Below are positions 23,091-35,105 of a stretch of 64,000 nucleotides of DNA, in pieces. A program made the translations under genes and the position numbers. Source of the DNA: Purshia tridentata (lineage: Eukaryota > Streptophyta > Magnoliopsida > Rosales > Rosaceae); the NCBI GenBank assembly GCA_003254885.1, contig QANT01000438.1:1-64000 (forward strand). Direction: 5' to 3'. The notes under the pieces were generated by a model that was given only the letters and a program-made list of their open reading frames with translations, did not search any database and was not told the DNA's origin. Within the stretch, counting starts at the first letter, position 1; each line of letters begins with the position of its first letter.

Positions 23091-25520
23091 TCAAAATAAA
23101 ATTAAAACTTAAACTACTGAAACAAATACTATCACATATATGCTGAAACAGAATCCAATCACTAATTAACTCAAACATCTTAATAAACCTAATCCATTTT
23201 CCAAGTACTAAAATAAATCTCCAGCATAATGACTTTGCAAGAAAAAAAAAATCATACACAATGATAAAAAAACACAAACCAACTCAAACAATGAACATTC
23301 ACCAATTATTAAAAAAGCACATAAATCCAGCCAAAAAAATTCAAGTGATTGAGAAATTAAAAACGGTAGCTTGTATCAAAAGTCAAGATATCTTCAAAAT
23401 AATAGTAAAAACCTAAACATATACTATCATACAAATACTAAAATAGATACTGAAACAAATATTGTCACACAGATACTGAAACAAATACTGCAGAACCTAC
23501 AACCACCCTTAAAACTATTATAAACTCAAAATGAAGAGAAACTAAAATTAGAATAAAAATAAAAATAAAAATTAGAAAACAACAATAATGAATGAATGAC
23601 AATATATGAAGACAACAACATCAATTTGTATCTGTGCAATATGTGAAAACAACATAGTTACAAATATAAACTTCAATTCAATATTTTTCAATTTCTAGAA
23701 GATTAACCCCCATGGGCTGAAATGACTATGTTTTAATTCTTTATTTTGATTTTTGTTTAGATGCTAAAAGTGTAATAACATAACATAAAATACTCATATT
23801 GTAAAGAACTAAAAACCCAAAACAGTGACTGCTTACTAATTAAATAATAATAGTTATAGATTTCAATAACTACAAAAAATCTAACATATAACCATGTCAA
23901 TAACAAGGCAGCAAGCTAGAAATAATCACAATGCATTCACAAAGAATCAAGCACTAGCACAATTACAAGCAAGACCTTCCAATAGTTAGTTTTCTAGAAA
24001 ATTAATTTGGACAAGCCCCTTACCTTTTAAGTAGCTGCCCCAACTCCAAATTTTCTAGAAACCAACAAAGTCCTGCAAAGAGACACAACCAAAATCTAGG
24101 TTACACACAAGTCTAAAATTAGGGTCCCATTGAGTGACAATACTTGTTTGGGAAGCAAGAGTGGTCTCGAGTACCAACCAATGATGAGAAAACCTTAATG
24201 TATTCAAGATAGACTCTAGGAAATATTTAAAAGGTTACAAACCACTTTCAAATTAATAAGAGAGTTTAGACAAGAGAAAAGGTTGTTGCATAGTTGACTA
24301 CCAAGGGTATACTCTCAAATTTTTAGAAATATAAGTACAAGTCCAAATACTTTGAAAATTGGTTGAATGATTTTAGGCATATAGAGGTTCATTTACAAAA
24401 AATAGCAAGTGTTTTAGAGATATGGATTAGTACAGTTTCACTAATCAATCTAGCCAAGAATTTGGGAGCAATGCTCATCCTCCCAATCCAAAGGTTGAGT
24501 AATTAATGTCCCACAACCTTAAGTCATATGATCTACTATATGAAAACCAATCCACATAGGTCTAACATCATCCCATTAATCTCGGTTTAGGTTGAAATCA
24601 TAAGGAACACAGGAGAGGTTAGAAAACTTAGACATGCAAAAGAAAATAGTTGATAGCTGATAGATTTCAAAAATTCAGGGTTAACTTAGAAAACACAAAA
24701 TTAATGCATGTGGAGTCTGATTAATGATCTTGGTCTTAAAATGACCATTAGAGTGTTTAGTTTTTGCTTACAAAAATTAGATCAAAAAACTTTGTCATAC
24801 AGTACATTTTTCAAAATCATTGTCTCAGGGTCAGAGACCACCAAAACTAAAAAAATTGAACTTTTGTGCAAAGCTCAAGACTCAAGACTCTCTTGCCAAA
24901 ACTAAGTATATCAATACACTCAATAAAACACTACTAAGGTCTACACAAGATAGTTTAAACAATGTGTGTAACTGTATGACAGTGTGCCAATAGTTGGAAT
25001 GATATCTGCACTAATGAAATGTCTTAGATTAATTAAACACCCAAGTCAATATTCAACAACAATAAGTACTGAATAACACAACCAGAATGAGGCTAAATCA
25101 CATGGCTAACGAAGCAAAAAAAACTATAGAGATTGTACATCAGTACTTGGGGGATCCCGTCCTTTGGCAGAGTCTGCACATAAAGCAGACACCTAACCAA
25201 AAACAATTGAAATTGGGTTCTAAATCTACAAATTACACCACATTAAGTAAATTAAAACCTTGTTGAATTCGAAGATCAAACCCTTACTGGATCTAGAATT
25301 CCAATTGCTTTCCAAGAAATAAGAGGAATAGAAAAAGAAAAATTGAGCCCTAACTTTCATTGTCTTTTCTTTTCCTATGGTTTCTCAGCAACCAAACGGA
25401 GCTCAGTCTACTCTACGAAGCTCATGGACATGCTCTGTGCAATAGAGATCGTGAGGCAGCAAGGTGAAGGGACTAGAGAGAGAGAAAAAGAGAGAGAGAG
25501 AGAGAGATAAAATGAGTAAG
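23091..25520 (-). other. Candidate spliced leader exons of an unidentified minus-strand transcript
   Basis: No protein-coding exon was recognised. On the minus strand the order is: a CT-rich, promoter/leader-like segment (about 25510-25270, with a pyrimidine run and a donor-like CAACAAG/GTTTTAAT near 25262); a short segment with good borders at 25147-25192 that contains CTGCCAAAGGACGGGATCCC; and a segment at about 24027-24074 bounded by TTTGCAG and AAAAG/GTAAGG. The rest is A-rich. The layout resembles 5' untranslated exons of a gene whose body is lost or lies in the fragment at 22652-23090. A GA microsatellite lies at 25479-25508. Confidence 0.35.
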
Positions 25521-25663
25521 GTGTAAAATTTCCATTGCAAAATAAGAAAAATAACTAAAGCGCAAAATAATAATTGTACATAATAAATATTTTAAATAAC
25601 TAAAATAATGGGCTAGCCATTGATTTTTTTTGTAATTTGTGATAATATGCAATTGACTATTAA

Positions 25664-25826
25664 GGATTCCCTACCCATTTGCCTACTCATTTCCCTACTA
25701 TGCATTAATCTTGGCCATCAAATAGAAAGTAGGGAGAGAAAAAAAAAAAAAAGAGAGGTACAAGCATGACTAAGATTAAAAGAATGGTAGGGAGATAGGT
25801 AGGCAAATGGCCGGGTAGAGCAACTT
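25664..25826. mobile_element. Small foldback MITE
   Basis: Arms of about 60 bp are inverted copies: CCCATTTGCCTACTCATTTC on the left pairs with GAGATAGGTAGGCAAATGGC on the right, and inner parts (ATTAATCTTGGCCAT versus ATGACTAAGATTAAAAG) also pair. TTAA-like bases flank it. It is non-coding. Confidence 0.6.
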
Positions 25827-25863
25827 TAATTGGTCCATTAATCCAAATGAGGGAGGAGCATTT

Positions 25864-26270
25864 GAACTTAGACCTTTATGACATTTTGGAGAAAATTATC
25901 ATTAGACCAATAGTTTGGTTGGAAATATTTAAAAATTGGAATCTAGCGCTATTATCTATTAATTTGTTTTTATATAAAATTTTAATGCATGTTTTGACTA
26001 ATTAAACACAAGCATGCATGTAGTCATTTGTTCTTTCTGGTGAGGTAACATGATGATTGTCTGAAGAGATCTGAACATAGACCTTTATGACATTGTGGAG
26101 AAAAATACCAACAGGCCAATAGCTGGTTGGTAATAAAAATTGGAATTTATTATCTATAAATTTGTTTTTTACATAAAATTTCAAAGCATGTTTTGACTAG
26201 CTAACACACAAGCATGCATGCAGTGCATGCATGTGTTCTTTCGGTCAGGAAAGTGATTATTGTCTGTTTT
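25864..26270. repeat. Diverged tandem duplication, about 209 bp
   Basis: GAACTTAGACCTTTATGACA (25864) recurs as GAACATAGACCTTTATGACA (26073). The copies then run parallel through GCATGTTTTGACTA and CACAAGCATGCATG to a GTTCTTTC end. Small indels separate them, so the duplication is old. Confidence 0.8.
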
Positions 26271-27343
26271 AAAGTGGTTATAAATTATAACCATTGTATT
26301 AAACATATAGCGATGCAACAAATTTCATTTCATGTCTCTTAAGGACAAAGTGGTCATCTTTCCAATAATGGTACATGTAAAGTACTTAGCTTTCCATGAT
26401 ATTGCCTAAACAAGCATGCAGCGCTTTCATATATCTTCCTCTTTAGTCTTTATAAGAGTTACAACTTACAAGGGAATTCTTGGTACTTGGGGTTTTTAAT
26501 TCCTACCTGCATAGATCCTGGCCGGCTAACTGCTATTACCTTCCGATCTCTCAAATCATCAAAAATGAATAATATTATTCTTTGCTTTAGAATAGATATA
26601 TAGAGCATGTAGAAAAATGCATGTTCTTTCATTGTACTTGCATTTCCTTTTCTGGGATTTCATATTAATATAATTTACTATGGAGGACAAGAAGCTCTCA
26701 GAAAAGCAAAAAGGATATGGGAATCTTAATTGTTATGGGGTAGTCAATCATAAGCCCACACACAAACACGCGTAGATGCTTATTGGTTGCGATTTGTTGA
26801 CCACACATGCCTCTTCTGATGGCATTGGCTGAAATACAAAGTGAGAAATGACTACGGAATGCTATTCCTTGCGGGAAAAAGTTGTGGGAGGGGCAAACAT
26901 GCATGTTTTAAAGATTCTAGGGAATGGGAATCAATATGGGAATCTAATTAAACTCAAACTAATTAAAGCCAATAGGTCATATTCTCAAGTCAAGAATATC
27001 TGGTTATTCTCTCTTCCCAAAGCCACAAAAAATGGGTTCCTATATTAGTTCCCACCCACCTGTTTTGCTCCTTTATATTAGTTAATTTAGATGCTGTTGC
27101 AACAAACTACTAATGATGTACGTATGTATAACGTCTACATAGATAGCTAGCTAATATTGTCCTTGTAGCTAGAACATAATATTGCCATGTTTAGAGGTTG
27201 CTTATGTTTTATGAGGTTTTCAATGTTTTAGGAATGTTTACCCGTTAATATTCCTTTTGCACTACTCTTCCGTTATATAGAGCTCATATATATTCAGCCT
27301 AATTAGTACAATGATTGAGTTATAGAAAAGGCTAACCTACTTT
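26271..27343. other. Intergenic DNA
   Basis: AT-rich with short reading frames only. No gene, RNA or element was recognised. Confidence 0.4.
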
Positions 27344-27655
27344 TAGGCCTCGTTAGGCATTTAGGATTGGATTGTAAAGGATAATGACAAGATTTATATG
27401 TATTTAAAGTAGAAGATGAAGAGTATTTTCTAACTTAAAGGAAAAAAGATGAGAAGAAAACGGTTTAGCCATAAAGGATATGTTATCTTTGCTAATCTCC
27501 ACTATTTTGAGGGAATTGTATAGAATAAGTTTTTATTATAATTTATCCATCTTTTTCTTATATCATATCTTTAAGTTAGAAATTTCTTCCTCAAATACAT
27601 ACAAATTTTGCATTTATCCTTTCCAATCTAATTTTAGCAATCAAAACGAAGCCTA
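27344..27655. mobile_element. Foldback MITE, about 310 bp
   Basis: The left end TAGGCCTCGTTAGGCATTT and the complement of the right end TAGGCTTCGTTTTGATTGCT form terminal inverted repeats. Similarity continues inward (TTGGATTGTAAAGGATAA versus TTAGATTGGAAAGGATAA; TTTCTAACTTAAAG on both arms). CTTT flanks both sides. It is non-coding; a hAT- or Tourist-like MITE is likely. Confidence 0.65.
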
Positions 27656-28729
27656 CTTTAAAAGAATTTTCATTTTGGTCCTTATTATTTAAATGTAGTG
27701 TATTACAAGCATACTCCTGTAGTTTGCTTTTAAGTACAATTACAATCAAGCCCAAATTATTAACTTTGCCAATAGAATTTACTCGAGTTAATTTAATAAA
27801 AATATAACGAGGAAATCAAGTGCTTACCATGAGGTCCAGGACCATATGACATATACTAACCTTTACACCACAAACCTGCGCGCATTTACATGAATTCTTC
27901 GTAGCTTTTGATCCTTGATTTTGATTTAAAGCAGTTACTCTTTCTTCAATAATTGTTGAAGCCAGGCCATTAGTGCTTAGTACCCTATTTTCTCATTTGG
28001 TATTTCTTCATTGGATGTATTACACAAACACCCTTGAGGTTTCAAAAATGACAGTAGGACCCTGATGTAGAACGGTTGGCAGTGAGGTTCGAAAAGTAGT
28101 TGGAGCACCGAAATTCACGAAAAGGCAAAAACTGAATTTTACTGTTCATTCGGAGGGATTTCGGAGTCCGAATATGGTCGATTTGTATATCAAATCGAAG
28201 AGAATTGTAAGACGATTGCAACTCACTACTAATGTTGTGATTAATAGGCTTTTTCGGTTATCCGAAGTCGTTTAGGGCCTCAAAACTGCGTTTAAAATTT
28301 TGAATTATTTTATTTAATTTCGTCTTTATTTTATTTGGGTTCGTTTTGGTCCATGAGCTTTATTTATGTGGTCGTTTTGACCTAGGGTTACTGAAAACGT
28401 ATTTAAGAATTTTTCCAAGTTATTTTGGCACTTTTGATAATTTTCCAATAAATTTGAGTTTTTTTTCTCATCTTCCTTAGCGGACTCTAGAATTTTATCT
28501 TTGCTAGGATTACGCTAGTAATCCTTTGTTACTTCCACTATGTCAGACCCCCTGAGATTTTAAATCGTTTTCACATAACCTATTTTGTTAAAATTCCATC
28601 TAAAAATTAATGAAAACAACATTATAAAAACATTTCTAAATGAAAACTTTGACCTTATAGTTATTTATATGCAACCAACTTGTACATGGAAGGAGCCATA
28701 CCTTTGAATAGTATGGAATCGTCGTGACT
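27656..28729. other. Intergenic DNA with possible LTR-like debris
   Basis: No gene is seen. The part 28070-28550 has the composition of plant LTR debris (runs such as TTTGGTCCATGAGCTTTATT), but no partner copy or bounded repeat was found. Confidence 0.35.
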
Positions 28730-29294
28730 CACACTGTGGTTTGTTTAACTAAGGCAAATCATTAAGGTGACCAATTCAATTTTATTGTGCGCTTATTTTC
28801 CTTAAATCATATCATAATAGTTAGGATTTTTATAAGGACCAAATGGGAGACTGTTGGAATTAATTGCTTAGCTTATTCAGCAATTAAGTTCCTCTTAATT
28901 GCGGTGAATATACGAATCAAAATCTAATAAGGAGAATTGATATTGTCAGAATTATAAAAAAATTTGGGTTAGTTTTCTAGTCTATATCTACTATGATGGA
29001 TGGTAGAGATTAATAAGATTATGTTAGGAAATTCGGTCTTCTTTCTCTTTATAAATATGTAGATTCAATCCATCTTAAACATGTTGCTACACTTATGAGA
29101 TACACTTCATGACATTGGTTTATATTAGAAGGGGGGAGAAACATGAATTTCAATTCTCTAATTTTGGTCCTTGCTTCTTGTCAACTCCAATATTTTATCT
29201 AGTTTAATGCATGTTGGTTTCTAGTATTTAAATCGTATATCTTTAGTGTTAGCACCTTTATCTCAGTAGTGTCTGCAAAAAAATATACGCAACA
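28730..29294 (+). mobile_element. Ty1/copia 3' end relic with one LTR
   Basis: The polypurine tract and LTR start typical of copia elements are present: ACCAAATGGGAGAC followed at 28852 by TGTTGGAATT. The preceding 120 bp resemble the non-coding end of a copia internal region (TTAGGATTTTTATAAGGACC). The LTR probably ends in CGCAACA at about 29294, giving about 440 bp. No second LTR or coding region is seen. It is an old fragment. Confidence 0.6.
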
Positions 29295-29526
29295 TACCAG
29301 TGCATCTGCCAATGGAACCAGCAACATAAGGCCAAGAACCTTGTCGAATCTATATAATTCTATCCTCTCATTTAACAGTTGATGGAGTTTCGCCTCCTCT
29401 TTTCCAAAATCCTTCTCCTACCCCACAATTAATCATCCAATTTCTTTTAATTAAGTAACAGCTACAATCAATGGTCTTTCAAAAATTCCTAACTCTCAAA
29501 AGAATTGAAATTGTGCTTCCACTGAG
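29295..29526. other. Intergenic DNA before a poly(A) tract
   Basis: No gene or tRNA-like promoter boxes were recognised. It leads into the 49-A run at 29527. Confidence 0.35.

Positions 29527-29575
<49 letters not shown>
29527..29575 (+). repeat. Poly(A) tract of 49 bases
   Basis: An uninterrupted run of 49 A residues. It could be the tail of a retroposed sequence, but no body, target duplication or pol III box was identified upstream. Simple slippage growth is equally possible, and its length is likely to vary between reads. Confidence 0.9.
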
Positions 29576-29577
<2 letters not shown>

Positions 29578-30110
29578 CAAGTTGTTAGCTAGCACTTAAC
29601 CTTATTTTTTTTAAAAAAGATATTGATCGAAAAGAAATATATTGAAACCTTAATTAATACTAGTGGAAAAATTCATAACAAACAGCTCTAAACTGAAACA
29701 CCATTCATTAAGCAATATTTAACTAATATGTAAGGACAATTCACTCAATCAGCTTGCAGTGGAAAGTATGAACTGAAGGTTGGCAGCTTACAAGTAAAAT
29801 TTGTAAAATGGAAGCTTATAGAAAATCTAAACCCAGGCATGTGGTATTAGAAACATAGGGCATTAGCAGTGCTAGCAGGCATCCTCAGGTGAAGCTTCAA
29901 TAAGTTGATTGTGAAATCAGGGAAACTAGCTAGTTGTGACTTTTGTGAATTTTCTGAACATCTTGATACATGTTTTTTTAAAAGATAATCAAATATCAAA
30001 TTGGAGTGCTCATCAATATACTATAAATAAAAGAAACAATGATGTACAAAACATGCTTTTGATGCATTTAGGTTAGACAACACAAGTAGTCATTTATTAC
30101 ATACGAATAT
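29576..30110. other. Intergenic DNA left of copia-2
   Basis: AT-rich. No gene was recognised; in particular no CBS-domain exon was found here. Confidence 0.4.
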
Positions 30111-30860
30111 TGTTGAGATTAAATCACTATAAGCAATTTAACCCTTTACTTGCACGGATCTTGTTCTTGATGAATTTCAATGAAACTTACAAAGAAAGTA
30201 AATAGCGAATAAATAAAGGAAACAACACACCAAATTAATGTGGTTTGGCAATTGCCTACATCCACGGCGAGCACCCAATAGATTTCACTATCTTTGAGAA
30301 GAAATTACAATGATCAAAAAAATTCTCACTCTCTCTTTAGGTCTTAATCTATCTCTCACACTTGAGTTTCTGCCTTTCTTCAAAACTTATGAAGACTTGA
30401 GAAGCTTACCTCTCCTTGATGTTAATCTTAGGGTTTTTTGAGTCTAAATGACCTATTTATACCTTATAGGCTTTATAATACAATTAGGGATGAACTAGGA
30501 ATCATAAAACCTCCAAAAACTAGGAAAAACACAGAATATCCAAGTGTGGGACCGGTCCTCTAGCCATGGGCTCGTTCCCATAGCAAGAATGACACCTTGG
30601 GAACCTAGAGGACCAGTCCTCCTAGGTAAAGGACTGGTCCCATAGTAGCTTGACGCGAGAAAACACCCAAAACACTCACATAGGACCGGTCCTCAAGCCA
30701 TAGGACCGGTCCTCGATCTGGGACCTCTTTGTGGGTTTTCCTCCTAAAACGACTCTCCACCCTACCACGAACCTCTTACAGCCTTCTTAACTTCATTCAA
30801 ACGTCCAAGGACACTTCCAAGGACTCCCAACCCCCTTTCAAGTGAGCCAAAAACACAACA
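30111..30860 (-). repeat. 3' LTR of copia-2
   Basis: It starts TGTTGAGATT and ends AAACACAACA. It has at least six GGACCGGTCC-like palindromes or half-palindromes between 30545 and 30725. Its outer end (GAGCCAAAAACACAACA) is shared with copia-1. Confidence 0.85.
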
Positions 30861-33002
30861 ATCTCCACCTTGGCGAGCTAGAACCAAGAACCCGAATGTT
30901 TCTTAAACTTTCACCTTGGCAAAAGTCTCTTTGCCTCAATGCACCTTAAGTGAGAAGGTGCTCCACCTTAATTAACTAACTTTTAAGATTGAGTAAGCTC
31001 AACCCGAGCTTGTCCTTTTGAATCTTTTCTGCAGCCTCAAGATTCTCTTCGCCTTTTGTTCAACAAACCCATTCATAGCCAACTTTCTCCTTGGATTTAG
31101 GAACTAACTTCCAACTGAAGTTTCTTCGTAGAGACAACCTAGCACTCATTCGATGTTCCCATTCCTTGCTCTCACAAGCCCCCTTGAATGTAGCCATTTT
31201 TCCCTTACTAACACCATAGTAACCTCTGTCTTTTTCCCACCAACACTTGTGAGTTAGCTTGATGGTACTCTTGGGCCTGGACAACCTTATGGTTCTTTGC
31301 TCCACCTGTTCTTATACCTTGGTTGATTGTTGTCGTTGCCCATACTTTTCAACCTATGGGTCATGCTCCACCAGCCCAGAGTTGGCCTTCTTTTGAACTG
31401 GATTTACCTTCATAACCCCTTTATTTGCCTTGGTTTCATCTTCTTCTCTAACAACAATCGAACCTTCACCTTTCTTGACTTCCCTTGCTGCATTCTTGAA
31501 GTCAATCTTTGATGAATAATTAACCAAGCAGCAATCATGGCATACTACTTCTCCTTCTTTAGCCTTAGCACTTATTTGATAAGGCTCCTCCTTTGTGAGA
31601 TGCCATCGCTCTCTCTTGTCACAATGCCAATTGGTAGACGCGACTGCTCCACCTAACATTGTAATTCTTGAGAACTTGTAGAGATTATTTGGTTGCTTAA
31701 CTCCCTTGATCACACTTGATCCTTTTGTGGCTTTGAGTGTCCCCCCTCTAGACTTGAATGTATACCCATTCCTCTCTAGACTTCCAAGAGAAATAAGATT
31801 TCTTTTAAATGTTGGAACATAATGTACATCTCCAAGCAACCTAATTGTTCCACCTTGCATCTTCACCTTAACTGTGCCTATGCCATGAACCTTGCACGTA
31901 GAGTTATTTCCTAACAAAACTTTGCCTCCTTTAGGTTCCTCATATGTATGAAACCACTCCTTGTTTGTATACATGTAAAAACTGCATTCGGAGTCCAAAT
32001 ACTAAGAATTCGGAGTAGAATTACCTGAAGATATTGCCAACAGCTCTCCATTGATGAACACGACGTTATTTGAGTTTTCAACTCTTTTCTTCTTCTTCTC
32101 CAGCCATATGGGGTAATTCCTTTTCCAGTGGTCTAGTGAACCACACTCAAAACAACCATCTTCTTCATCGAAATCATTGGACTTCCCCTTCTTTTTAGAT
32201 TTCCCATTCTTCTTGCCACAACCTCTTTCATTCAAACCCTTGGCATAGAGTCCTTCAATTTGAGAGCTTTCCCCAATATTTTGATTCATCTTAACATGTG
32301 ATATTATGTCTGTGACAACATCATCAAATACCATTGTATCTTTGCCAAACATAAGAGTAGTCCTATAAAGTGCTTAAACGATAAAGGTAGCAATCGTAGA
32401 AGCAATAATGACTTATCTTCTTCACTATATTTGGCATCTACTTGGAGCAAATCTGCAACACATCTATTGAACAAATTCAGATGCTCTATGAGATCTCCAC
32501 CTTCATCGATCTGAAGATTGAAGAGCTGATCCTTTAATAAAGGCTTATTGGAAAGAGATTTTCCCATATACAGCCTTTCTAACTTATCCCATGTTTCCTT
32601 TGCTGAACCTTCCTTGACGTTGAACATTATGCTATTTGTCAGATGTAACTCAATGGAACTTCTCACTTTCTTGTCTATCTTCAACCAATCAGCATCTGTC
32701 GTGCTTGCAGGCTTCTTTTCCACCCCTTCCAATGCCACCTCCAGATCTTGTTGAATCAAGATGTTTAACATCTTTCTTTGCCATTCACACTCCATGTTCT
32801 GAGAAATATTTACCATCTGAAAAGAGGAAAAAACGGGGTCTTTGTCTAAACCGGAAACGGCTGGGAAGAGGAAAGGTTCCTTTTTTTNGATACTGTCTTC
32901 CACTTTAGTTTTAGTAGACATTCTTCCTGAGATAAATCTTATACTACTCACTCACCAGAGAGCATAGGTACAAGTTAAGAAGAAGTTACAAGAACATCAC
33001 AC

Positions 33003-33727
33003 TGTTAGGATTAAATCACTATAAGCAATTTAACCCTTTACTTGCACGGATCTTGTTCTTGATGGATTTCAATAAAACTTGCAAAGAAAGTAAATAGCGA
33101 AAAAATAAAGAAAACAACACACCAAATTAACGTGGTTCGGCAATTGCCTACGTCTACGGCGAGCACCCAATAAATTTCACTAACTTTGAGAAGAAATTAC
33201 AATGATCACAAGAATTCTCTCTCTCTCTTTAGGTCTTAATCTATCTCTCACGCTTGAATTTCTGCCTTTCTTCAAAACTTATGAAGACTTAAGAAACTCT
33301 CCTCTCCTTGATGTTAATCTTAAGGTTTTCTGAGTCTAAAAAACCTATTTATACCTTATAGTTTTAGAATACAATTAAGGATGAACTAGGAATCATAAAA
33401 CCTCCAAAAACTAGGAGAAACTCGGAATATCCACGTGTGGAACCGGTCCTCTAGCCATGGGATCGGTCCCACAGCAAGAATGACACCTTGGGAACCCAGA
33501 GGACCGGTCCTCCAGCAGCTCAACTCTTCAGAAACATCAAAACGTCCGCGTAGGACCGGTCCTCAAGCAATGGGACCAGTCCTCTGGGACCTCTTTGACG
33601 TTTTTCCTCCTCAATCGACGCTCCACCCTATCATGAACCTCTTCCAAACTTCCTAACTTCATCCAAGCGTCCAAGGACACTTCCAAGGACTCCCAACCCC
33701 CTTTCAAGCGAGCCAAAAAACACAACA
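33003..33727 (-). repeat. 5' LTR of copia-2
   Basis: Partner of 30111-30860, starting TGTTAGGATT and ending ACACAACA. It contains the same palindrome cluster between 33435 and 33595. Confidence 0.85.
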
Positions 33728-33800
33728 CACAAATTCTAAAGCTCTACCAGTTGTAGCTTGTTTACACATGAAAAGTATATCACTACGTCAGGTAGGGACT

Positions 33801-34100
33801 AATGCTAACCAACATAGCATTTTATTCAACAGGCATTTGTATGACAGAGATTGAATTATGCTAGATCCTGAATTCCTGATGAGAGAATACCAAACTGATC
33901 TAAGTCACGGCCTCATATGATTACTTGAATGAAGTGTAAAGGAAAGGAATAATGCTAACCAACATAACATTTTATTCAACAGGCATTTGTATGACAGAGA
34001 TTGAATTATGCTAGATCCTGAATTCCTGATGAAAGAATACCAAACTGATCTAAGTCATGGCACCATATGATTACTTGAATGGAGTGTAAAGCAAAACTAA
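33801..34100. repeat. 150-bp tandem duplication
   Basis: AATGCTAACCAACATA at 33801 recurs at 33951, and the following 145 bp match with only about ten differences. The period is exactly 150 bp. It is non-coding and sits just outside the right-hand end of copia-2. Confidence 0.95.
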
Positions 34101-35105
34101 ATATTTGTTTTCCTCTGATGCCTCAAACATCAATTTCCCCACTATGCTATGGTTGAAAGACAAGCCCAAATCAATCTAAATGAGACTTTTTATACAACGG
34201 CAACCTACCGTGATGTAGGCCACCAGCATAAATCTTCTCTTCTCTTAAACATCTTTGCAATGTACCAACAGATAAAACAGCTTTTGGACAAAACAATTGA
34301 CAGAAGTTTCAATGGAATTCTATACATAGATACTTTGAAATTTGTCTGAGAGGCATTACAATAGATATTTTAGGGCGTTCATGACTCCAGACATTGTTCA
34401 TAAAAATGGCATATCCACATGCCAAACAAATTTTTCCTTAAAAAAAATGCCAAACAAATTGGACTGCTACTTCAAAATCCAAAAACTTGAAGTATAAAAA
34501 TAGAGCCATATTTGTTTGGACATATGGATAAAGCTCTATGAAAACGAAAGGAATTATTATATTGAAACTATAAAAATGAAAAGCAAAGCCTGACTAGCTG
34601 AAAAACATGCTTGCACAGAATCTAATGAGAACCAAGCAGTTTATTCTTGTTGACCAGACATAAATTGTATTATCACCATAATTTTTCAAATTCCAAAAGG
34701 AATCCCTTACCTCACATCTGGTAGATACTGGCTGAAGCAACATACCAGTTAAAAGAAAACATGACATAACCAATGGTTTATCAGTATGTTCATTATGTAT
34801 TGTCTTTCCACTATGTAAGCCTACACCAATAGCTATAGCTATAGAAGCCATTTCTTTAAAAATTCTCAACTCCAACTGTCTTGAAAAAACAGCCAGTAAA
34901 CCACACGTGGTATGTGCATGTGTACAACTGGTCTATACATGACATTATAAGGAGTTACAAATCAATGTTATATTCCTACTTAAACAATAGAAAGATAACA
35001 TCCATCATATATTTGTACAGTTGCACTTTGCAGTACAAGAGACAACTTGTATATAAAAAGAAAAATAAAAACTGATGTAGTTAGAAAAAAGAACATTTAA
35101 CTTAC
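34101..35105. other. Probable intron or downstream region of the CBSX-like gene
   Basis: The minus-strand CBSX-like gene should continue into this stretch, since exon 4 ends with a good donor at 35105. I found no further CBS exon here. The DNA is AT-rich with no recognisable element. Confidence 0.4.

Larger units (their letters stand above)
30111..33727 (-). mobile_element. Internally deleted Ty1/copia element (copia-2)
   Basis: LTRs lie at 30111-30860 (3', 750 bp) and 33003-33727 (5', 725 bp), about 93% identical by eye, both TG...CA. In minus orientation: gag (about 32304-32951), a CCHC knuckle (CFECGSLDHWKRNYP, near 32130-32175), a protease/GAG-pre-integrase block (31354-31998, with DVHYVPTFKRNLISLG), and a short piece resembling the start of RT (near 31070-31120). 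Integrase and most of RT and RNase H are missing. It is broken and non-autonomous, slightly older than copia-1 by LTR divergence. Flanking 5-mers do not match and no tRNA-Met primer site was found. One unresolved base lies at 32888. Confidence 0.85.
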
